Shown: positions 58,649 through 64,000 of the stretch, piece after piece
Layout of the letters: each line of letters begins with the position of its first letter
Position numbering within the stretch: the first letter of the stretch is position 1
From: Ruegeria sp. HKCCA6707
GTDB lineage: Bacteria; Pseudomonadota; Alphaproteobacteria; Rhodobacterales; Rhodobacteraceae
Direction of reading: 5' to 3'
NCBI RefSeq assembly: GCF_013033515.1
Contig: NZ_WQEG01000002.1
Location: forward strand, 372,001-436,000
DNA length: 64,000 nucleotides
Made by a program: the position numbers and the translations under genes
The notes under the pieces: generated by a model
What the model was told of the DNA's origin: nothing
The model's database searches: none
The model's input: the letters and a program-made list of their open reading frames with translations, nothing else

Positions 58649-58714
58649 ACTTCCAAATGAACAAGAATTGATGTCATGGGCAAATATTTTTGGAAACTGA
58701 ACTCTTGATATTGC

Positions 58715-59065
58715 ATGAGCAAACCTGTGCGGCACGTTCAAATTAAGTTGTGTGAAAAGGTTGGGGCTAAGCCCTACGCATGTCCACCAGAACTCAAGGT
58801 CGGCATCTCGCGATCTGCACTCGATGGTGAACTACCACTTAATGGGTTGCGGCATCTGGATGTAAAAGACACCACGGGATGGTACATTTGGGGAGGAACT
58901 GAGCTTTCGCAGGCGGAGAATTTCTTTTTACCGATGCACGTTTCGCATCTGAAAGAGAGATGCGCGTTGGCGCTCAAATTTCTACTGCTACCACCCGGAT
59001 GGCGATTTTTGACAGACGGTTCATATGAAGACATTTGGTTTGACCCATCGCTACTGGTCGCGTGA
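58715..59065 (+). CDS. Imm33-type immunity-like protein (orphan)
   Basis: 116 residues. KVGISRSALDGELPLNGLRH, GWYIWGGTELSQAENFFLPM and LPPGWRFLTDGSYEDIWFDP match the DUF2185/Imm33 family, predicted immunity proteins of polymorphic toxin systems. No toxin gene or secretion locus is adjacent. The gene and flanks (58649-59237) are AT-richer than sfsA and map on either side, suggesting a small inserted patch. No clear Shine-Dalgarno. An immunity function is predicted from family only. Confidence 0.75.
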   Translation: MSKPVRHVQIKLCEKVGAKPYACPPELKVGISRSALDGELPLNGLRHLDVKDTTGWYIWGGTELSQAENFFLPMHVSHLKERCALALKFLLLPPGWRFLTDGSYEDIWFDPSLLVA

Positions 59066-59237
59066 ACACGTTCAATTCGCCGTAATGTGTTTTGACCGTA
59101 TCCGGCGAAAACCTTGAACAAATGGTCTCTAACGCCATGTAAACGGTAGAAATACACCGCGACTCTGCGCCCTCTGGAACTTTCTGCGCAAGCAGCGTAA
59201 ATAGCTCATTGCGCGCAACAATTGGAGCCAAGCGTCG

Positions 59238-60053
59238 ATGAAAGAGCATCGTGGCCGTCTGACGAAGGACGGTATCCGCATCTATGAACAGGGTGACTTT
59301 GCCGGGATGCACGCGGCAGGGGCTCTGGCGGCGCGCATTCTGGATGATATTGCCGATTACGTCTTTCCCGGCCAGACCACTGGCGCGATTGACGGGATCA
59401 TCACTCAGATGGTGGAAGAGGCCGGAGCGACCTCGGCCACGATCGGGTACAAGGGTTATGAACACGCCAGCTGTATCAGCGTGAACCATGTGGTGTGTCA
59501 CGGCATCCCCGGGGACAAGCGTCTGAAAGATGGCGATATTCTGAATATCGACGTGACCGTAATCGTCGACGGCTGGTTTGGCGACACGTCGCGCATGTAT
59601 GTGGCTGGCAAGCTGCCACGCAAGGCCGAGCGGTTGATCCAAGTGACCCATGATGCGCTGTTCAAAGGCATCGAGATGGTCAAACCCGGCAATACGTTCG
59701 GTGATATCGGCCACGCAATTCAGGCCTATGTCGAGGCCCATCGTATGAGCGTCGTGCGCGATTTCTGCGGCCACGGGCTGGGTCGTGTGTTCCACGCACC
59801 GCCCAATGTGCTGCATTACGGTCGCCCGGGCACTGGCGCGGTTCTGGAAGAAGGCATGTTCTTTACCATCGAGCCGATGGTCAATCTGGGCCGCCCGGAA
59901 ACCAAGACGCTGGCCGATGACTGGACGGCGGTGACCCGGGACAAATCTCTATCGGCACAGTTCGAGCATTCGGTGGGTGTGACAGCGGACGGGGTCGAGA
60001 TCTTTACCTTGTCACCCGGTGGCAAATACCACCCGACCTATTCTTCGTCCTGA
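59238..60053 (+). CDS. map: methionine aminopeptidase, type I
   Basis: 271 residues. All five metal ligands can be placed: the two Asp in NIDVTVIVDGWFGDTSRMY, His in CGHGLGRVFHAPP, Glu in FFTIEPMVNLG and Glu in AQFEHSVGVTADG. It removes the initiator Met in the cytoplasm. GGAG lies about 10 bases before the ATG. The 172-base upstream gap (59066-59237) holds no recognisable element beyond a short TTGCGCGCAA palindrome. Confidence 0.96.
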   Translation: MKEHRGRLTKDGIRIYEQGDFAGMHAAGALAARILDDIADYVFPGQTTGAIDGIITQMVEEAGATSATIGYKGYEHASCISVNHVVCHGIPGDKRLKDGDILNIDVTVIVDGWFGDTSRMYVAGKLPRKAERLIQVTHDALFKGIEMVKPGNTFGDIGHAIQAYVEAHRMSVVRDFCGHGLGRVFHAPPNVLHYGRPGTGAVLEEGMFFTIEPMVNLGRPETKTLADDWTAVTRDKSLSAQFEHSVGVTADGVEIFTLSPGGKYHPTYSSS

Positions 60054-60220
60054 TCCAGAGCCTGATCCCGAAGAACCTTCAACAGCATCGTCTCGGCCCC
60101 CCATGGCGTGACTGCATCATGGATGAATACCGGCGCGCGCCGGGGTTTGGGCTCGGGGCCTGTGGCGGCCTCGGTCTTTTGTGCTGGCACCCAGAAGGGC
60201 GGAGTTAAAGCTCGGTCCAT
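60038..60220 (-). CDS. small hypothetical protein
   Basis: 60 residues, MDRALTPPFWVPAQKTEAAT at the start and FIHDAVTPWGAETMLLKVLR near the end. The C-terminal end overlaps map by 16 bases on the opposite strand. The sequence has a Pro-rich first half and an amphipathic helical end. A weak GGG precedes the ATG. The reading frame uses GC-rich codons normally for this genome, but conservation was not tested. Confidence 0.45.
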   Translation of the reverse strand: MDRALTPPFWVPAQKTEAATGPEPKPRRAPVFIHDAVTPWGAETMLLKVLRDQALDQDEE

Positions 60221-60243
60221 GTGCCCAGCTTAGCATGGGTCGT

Positions 60244-60879
60244 TCAAATCCCCAAAAGTTCTGGCACCTCGGCCATGTCCCGAAAGACCTCGGCCCCCAG
60301 ATCCGCCAGTTTCTCGCCTCCACCCTCGGGCGCATAGGCCAAACAGCGCATATTCGCGCGCATCGCGGCAGTCACACCACTGACGCTGTCTTCGATAACG
60401 ACCGGCGCACTGGCGTCGAAATGACGTGCGGCGGTCAGGAACAGGTCGGGATCGGGTTTTGCAGTCTTCAACACATGCGCCGAGAACATCGCATCTTGGA
60501 AACGATGCAGCAGGTCGTTTTGCCCCAGGGTAATACCCATCTTTTCGGGGCTGCCATTTGAGGCAACGCAGAATGGCACCTCTTTTTGGTCCAGCGCGGT
60601 CAACAGATCAGGCACACCCGGCATCACCGTCACGCCTTGGCGCAGACGACCATAGATAGCGGCATAGATCTGATCGACCCAATCCTTGGGCAGGTCCGCC
60701 CCCATCTGGCGCGCGACCTCTCCTGCACCTCGCATGGTGCCGCCCACAAACAGCTGGTAACTATCGTCGATGGTCAGGTTCAGCCCATAGCTGTTGAGGT
60801 TCGCGATCAGCACTTGGTTGGTGATCGGCTCACTGTCCACCAGAACACCGTCGCAATCGAAAATCACCAGATCATGCAT
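60244..60879 (-). CDS. HAD-superfamily phosphatase, beta-phosphoglucomutase-like
   Basis: 211 residues from the ATG at 60879, with GGAG 7 bases upstream; the frame opens further to 60990 without similarity. Motif I is VIFDCDGVLVDSEPITNQVL, motif II CVASNGSPEKMGITL, motif III Lys in LKTAKPDPDLFL, and motif IV VVIEDSVSGVTAAMRA. The cap insertion is after motif I. It is probably a sugar-phosphate or phosphoglycolate-like phosphatase. The substrate cannot be told. Confidence 0.9.
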   Translation of the reverse strand: MHDLVIFDCDGVLVDSEPITNQVLIANLNSYGLNLTIDDSYQLFVGGTMRGAGEVARQMGADLPKDWVDQIYAAIYGRLRQGVTVMPGVPDLLTALDQKEVPFCVASNGSPEKMGITLGQNDLLHRFQDAMFSAHVLKTAKPDPDLFLTAARHFDASAPVVIEDSVSGVTAAMRANMRCLAYAPEGGGEKLADLGAEVFRDMAEVPELLGI

Positions 60880-60968
60880 GAGGGGTCTCCAACTGTTACC
60901 GCTCAGCCCTAACCGAGCTTGGGCGTTGTGGCAATTTGAGAAACAGCGACAAATCGCCAGTGTCCGTT

Positions 60969-61529
60969 TCAGTCTGAAACATCGCGCCACATCAATGAGA
61001 TATGGGTATCGCCATATTTGCGAATATCGCGCAGATTAAACCCCGGCGGGGCGGCCATCGGGGCGTTTTCTTCCCATACGATCAGGGCGTCACCTGCGAC
61101 CCAGCCCCCGGTTAATGCGGCCGCGATCGCTTTCTGCCCCAGCCCCTTGCCATAAGGAGGATCCAGAAAGATCAGATCGTAAGGCGCATCGGGGTTGTCA
61201 CCAAGTTTCAGCGCAGTGCGGCGCAGTAGATTGGTGCTGTCCGCTGCTTGGGTCAGGTCGATATTCTTACGGATCAGACCCTGCGCCACGCGCCCATCAT
61301 CCACGAACGTCACATGTTCCGCGCCCCGCGACAAAGCCTCAAGCCCCAGTGCTCCGGTGCCCGCAAACAGGTCTAGCACACGCAGCCCATCAAACTCGAT
61401 CTGATGCGACAACACATTGAACAGGCTTTCGCGCACCCGGTCGGTGGTGGGGCGCAGATGTGCGCCCGCGTCGCCTTTGCCGACCGAAGCCAAAGCGCGG
61501 CCACGGAAGTCTCCGGCGATGATCCTCAC
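60969..61529 (-). CDS. rsmD: 16S rRNA m2G966 methyltransferase
   Basis: 186 residues. Features are MRIIAGDFRGRALASV, RPTTDRVRESLFNVL, LRVLDLFAGTGALGLEALSR and the catalytic DPPYGKG in YDLIFLDPPYGKGLGQKAI. It methylates guanine 966 in 16S rRNA. Its start overlaps the oxidoreductase gene by 4 bases. Confidence 0.95.
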   Translation of the reverse strand: MRIIAGDFRGRALASVGKGDAGAHLRPTTDRVRESLFNVLSHQIEFDGLRVLDLFAGTGALGLEALSRGAEHVTFVDDGRVAQGLIRKNIDLTQAADSTNLLRRTALKLGDNPDAPYDLIFLDPPYGKGLGQKAIAAALTGGWVAGDALIVWEENAPMAAPPGFNLRDIRKYGDTHISLMWRDVSD

Positions 61530-62737
61530 GCTTTAAGCAGCGGTTTAAGGTCGGCGTCGGGGTCGGCCACAACCGCCGGATCAGCAGTCTTACTGGCGTC
61601 GATCAGGCGTTTGCCAACCATATAGGCCCGAGGGTCGTTCATCGCATCAACGGCAATCAACTGGTCACCCCTATAGTACCAGAACGACACGGTCTGGCCC
61701 TCGCCCTGACGTGTGACGACACGATCATAACCTGTGTTCAGCCCGGCGATTTGTAACTTGACGTCATACTGATCCGACCAGAACCAGGGCGTGGCCACAT
61801 AATCCTTGGCCGCACCCAGCATGTTCTGGGCCACGATTTCAGCCTGATCGATGGCATTGGGCACGCTTTCCAGTCGAATGCGTCCCTCTCTATGCGGAAA
61901 TGAGGCGCAATCCCCCGCCGCCCAGATCGACGGGTCTGAGGTACGGCCATGGGCATCCGTCTTGATCCCGTTGTCCAATTCCAGCCCGGCCAATTCGGCA
62001 AGAGCGGTCGAAGGAACGATGCCGACACCGACAACAACAAGATCAACTTCCAACTCTGTTCCATCGGTAAGAACAGCGCCGGTGACCTTGCCGTCATGGC
62101 CAACCAAATGGTCCAAGCCGACCCCCTCACGGATATCAGCACCATATTGCGTATGCAGGGTACGGAAGAAATCGCTGGTTTCCGGGGCCGCGACGCGCTG
62201 AAGGATGCGATCTGCCATTTCGACCAACGTCACCCTGACCCCACGCTTGGCGCAGACGGCTGCGGCCTCAAGCCCGATATACCCACCGCCCACGATCAGG
62301 GCGCGGGCGCCTTCGGTCACAAAGGGACCCATATCATCAACATGGGCCAGATCGCGCACCACATGCACGCCCTCCAGATCGCCACCGATTGCAGCGGGCA
62401 GGCGTCGTGGCTCGGACCCGGTGGTAAGCGCCAGTTCGTCATAGGAAATCACCTCACCCGCGACGGTCACGGTCTTGGCCTGCGGATCAATATCAGTCAC
62501 GGGCTGACCAAGGCGCAAGGTGATGTTGTTTTCCGCGTAAAAGCTTTCGGGTCGCAGAAACAGACGCTCCAGCTCCATTTCACCAAGCAGATAAGCCTTG
62601 GACAAAGGTGGGCGCTGATAGGGCAAATGAGGCTCGGCCCCGATCAGGGTAATTTCGCCATCGAACCCGTCCTTGCGCAATCTGGCAACCAGCGATGCTC
62701 CGGCCTGTCCGGCCCCGATCACAACAAAATGGCTCAT
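61526..62737 (-). CDS. FAD-dependent ferredoxin-type reductase
   Basis: 403 residues. It has two Rossmann motifs: FVVIGAGQAGASLVARLRKD for FAD and ALIVGGGYIGLEAAAVCAKR for NAD(P)H, plus SIWAAGDCASFPHREGRIRL for FAD. The C-terminal reductase domain (about 325-400) fits rubredoxin or ferredoxin reductases of P450 and dioxygenase systems. No ferredoxin or P450 is in the window. The gene is upstream of rsmD. Confidence 0.92.
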   Translation of the reverse strand: MSHFVVIGAGQAGASLVARLRKDGFDGEITLIGAEPHLPYQRPPLSKAYLLGEMELERLFLRPESFYAENNITLRLGQPVTDIDPQAKTVTVAGEVISYDELALTTGSEPRRLPAAIGGDLEGVHVVRDLAHVDDMGPFVTEGARALIVGGGYIGLEAAAVCAKRGVRVTLVEMADRILQRVAAPETSDFFRTLHTQYGADIREGVGLDHLVGHDGKVTGAVLTDGTELEVDLVVVGVGIVPSTALAELAGLELDNGIKTDAHGRTSDPSIWAAGDCASFPHREGRIRLESVPNAIDQAEIVAQNMLGAAKDYVATPWFWSDQYDVKLQIAGLNTGYDRVVTRQGEGQTVSFWYYRGDQLIAVDAMNDPRAYMVGKRLIDASKTADPAVVADPDADLKPLLKA

Positions 62738-62836
62738 GTGTCTCTTACCCTGTCAAATTCACGTGGTCTCATTCACAGGAACACCTATATTGCGTCGCAA
62801 CACAACTCTGCAAATCCAAACAACAGGAGCTGAATA

Positions 62837-63322
62837 ATGATTTCCAGTGGAGACACACTTCCCGATGCCACATTGACCCAATTGGGTGCAGAAGGGCCGG
62901 AAGAGGTTCGGATTTCAGACAAGACCAAAGGACGCAAAGTGGTGATCTTTGCTGTTCCGGGCGCGTTCACCCCAACGTGCCACTCGGCCCATGTGCCCAG
63001 CTTTATCCGCACGAAGGATCAGTTTGACGCAAAGGGCGTTGATGAAATCATCTGCATCTCGGTCAACGATCCTTTTGTCATGAAAGCCTGGGGCGAAGCG
63101 ACCGGTGCTGCAGATGCGGGTCTGACTATGCTGGCCGACGCGACGTCTGAATTCACCAAAGCCATTGGTATGGATTTTGACGCACCGCCTGCGGGGTTGA
63201 TCGCACGCTCCAAGCGCTATGCGATGCTTGTCGAAGACGGCAGGGTAACTGCATTGAACCTGGAAGAAAGCCCGGGCGCATGTGAGATTTCGGCAGGCGA
63301 AGGTCTGCTGGCGTCAATCTAA
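62837..63322 (+). CDS. peroxiredoxin, Prx5-like
   Basis: 161 residues with AGGAG 8 bases before the ATG. The peroxidatic Cys is in VPGAFTPTCHSAHVPSFIRT, and the conserved Arg is in GLIARSKRYAMLVEDG. It resembles 1-Cys or atypical 2-Cys peroxiredoxin 5 and reduces peroxides with glutathione or glutaredoxin in relatives. It is divergent from the reductase gene by 99 bases. Confidence 0.93.
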   Translation: MISSGDTLPDATLTQLGAEGPEEVRISDKTKGRKVVIFAVPGAFTPTCHSAHVPSFIRTKDQFDAKGVDEIICISVNDPFVMKAWGEATGAADAGLTMLADATSEFTKAIGMDFDAPPAGLIARSKRYAMLVEDGRVTALNLEESPGACEISAGEGLLASI

Positions 63323-63403
63323 GCCCCGGCGGCGCGGCAAATTTAACTTGCAGCGGTTCTTTGGTATGCAAGTATCAAAGTGATGCAAACCGGAGAACCG
63401 CGA

Positions 63404-63649
63404 ATGAAACTCAAGTTTATTGCGTTTGGCCTGGTCAGCGCTGGCACCTTGGCCGCATGCGGGCCCGCCCCGACCCCTCAGCAACAAGCCGCGCGTCAGC
63501 ACGAGATCGCATGCCTAAGCGGAACGCTTGGCGGCGCTTTGATCGGCGGGGCGATTGGAAATCAGTTCGGCGGTGGATCCGGCAAAGCAATTCTGACTGC
63601 CGCAGGCGCTGCTGCCGGTGGGGTCAGCGGTCAACGTTACGCTTGCTGA
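63404..63649 (+). CDS. glycine-zipper lipoprotein
   Basis: 81 residues from the ATG at 63404, with GGAG upstream. The lipobox is LAAC (TLAACGPAPT). The last 45 residues form a glycine zipper (GTLGGALIGGAIGNQFGGG, then GAAAGGVSG), as in the 2TM surface-antigen/SlyB-like group of outer-membrane lipoproteins. Two Cys (in EIACLSG and RYAC) are present. It is 11 bases upstream of the EF-hand gene. Confidence 0.85.
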   Translation: MKLKFIAFGLVSAGTLAACGPAPTPQQQAARQHEIACLSGTLGGALIGGAIGNQFGGGSGKAILTAAGAAAGGVSGQRYAC

Positions 63650-63660
63650 GGAGAACCCGG

Positions 63661-64000
63661 ATGAAATACGCAACCGCAATTCTGGTGTTTTTGGGTCTTG
63701 CAAGCGCTGGCGCAGCCGAGACAACGGCCGAGTTGAACGAAGCCGAATTGAAGGCCATCGACACAAACAATGACGGCTTCCTGTCCAAAGACGAATTCGA
63801 CGCGTTTTCCGACTATGCGTTTCAGGAAATGGATGACGACAAGAACGGCACGCTGGGTCAGGCCGAAGCGACAAAATTTCTGGACATCAAGCAATTCCAA
63901 AAGGTTGACCGAAACAACGACAGCGTTATTTCTCGTGAGGAATACAACAATCAGATGAACGCTGACTTTCAGGCAGCGGATCAAGACGGAAACGGCCGGC
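63661..64000 (+). CDS. EF-hand calcium-binding secreted protein (truncated by the window)
   Basis: At least 113 residues, running off the right end. A signal peptide (MKYATAILVFLGLASAGA) is followed by EF-hand loops DTNNDGFLSKDEF, DDDKNGTLGQAEA, DRNNDSVISREEY and the start of a fourth, DQDGNGR. The loops bind Ca2+ or modulate binding partners. GGAG precedes the ATG. The C-terminus is unseen. Confidence 0.85.
   Translation, partial: MKYATAILVFLGLASAGAAETTAELNEAELKAIDTNNDGFLSKDEFDAFSDYAFQEMDDDKNGTLGQAEATKFLDIKQFQKVDRNNDSVISREEYNNQMNADFQAADQDGNGR

Noticed and set aside
59209..59218. TTGCGCGCAA as a second Mur box
   Set aside because: Only 10 bp, no AT centre, and upstream of map, which has no metal-uptake role; such GC palindromes are common by chance here.

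Overview
This 64 kb window looks like chromosome from a marine alphaproteobacterium of the Rhodobacteraceae (Roseobacter group; Ruegeria, Phaeobacter or Leisingera-like). The evidence is a GC-rich base composition with strong third-position bias, a ChrR-type ECF sigma/anti-sigma pair, the lspA/DUF3035/M16/M16 block, a saccharopine-type lysine degradation pair, an ALDH16 next to deoC, and many proteins of recognisably rhodobacterial type. Genus assignment is inference. I found no rRNA or tRNA genes, CRISPR array, prophage or insertion sequence.

Layout. 0-3 kb: glutathione S-transferase-like gene plus split saccharopine dehydrogenases. 2.9-5.2 kb: AT-richer patch with a TPR protein, two DUF1127 microproteins and a DUF3775 protein. 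5.2-7.9 kb: photooxidative-stress type module (DUF1365, divergent rpoE-chrR, PliG-like periplasmic protein). 7.9-11 kb: rmuC and mutL. 11.3-15.2 kb: four-gene Mn/Zn ABC transporter behind a perfect 17-bp Mur/Fur-like palindrome, divergent from deoC-ALDH16-SDR (15.4-19.6 kb). 19.7-20.4 kb: membrane cyclic-nucleotide-domain protein preceded by two perfect CRP-type palindromes. 20.4-28.9 kb: M16 pair, DUF3035 lipoprotein, lspA, purH, heparinase-like, rsmB, all on the minus strand. 29-31 kb: SDHAF4-like protein and an oxygenase pair resembling TmpA/TmpB or PhnY*/PhnZ for phosphonate C-P cleavage.

31-43 kb: dapB and a dispersed rbfA-truB-rpsO-pnp translation/RNA cluster. Between its members lie a phosphodiester glycosidase-like gene, a PLP decarboxylase, DUF1643, an RTX-repeat protein and a winged-helix/TPR regulator. 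43-44.1 kb: small AT-richer mercury island (merR, a merT-like gene with an in-frame TGA, and an 11-cysteine GDCCVxC protein). 44.1-48.3 kb: glyoxalase-related protein, CDF efflux pump, Ada/Ogt-type repair protein, nth, adenosine kinase-like. 48.3-50.5 kb: overlapping DUF547 lipoprotein and a radical SAM enzyme with features of the COG1964 (MJ0619/Tes-like) family. 50.6-64 kb: rppH, FadH-like reductase, DUF4399, LysR, OmpA-like, AhpD-like, GNAT, molybdopterin-binding domain protein, sfsA, orphan Imm33-type gene, map, HAD phosphatase, rsmD, FAD reductase, peroxiredoxin, glycine-zipper lipoprotein and a truncated EF-hand protein.

Most likely to reward follow-up: the merT/GDCCVxC island, the radical SAM-DUF547 pair, the membrane cNMP gene with its doubled CRP-like boxes, and the C-P cleaving oxygenase pair. 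All family names come from recognising motifs by eye; no database search was run.
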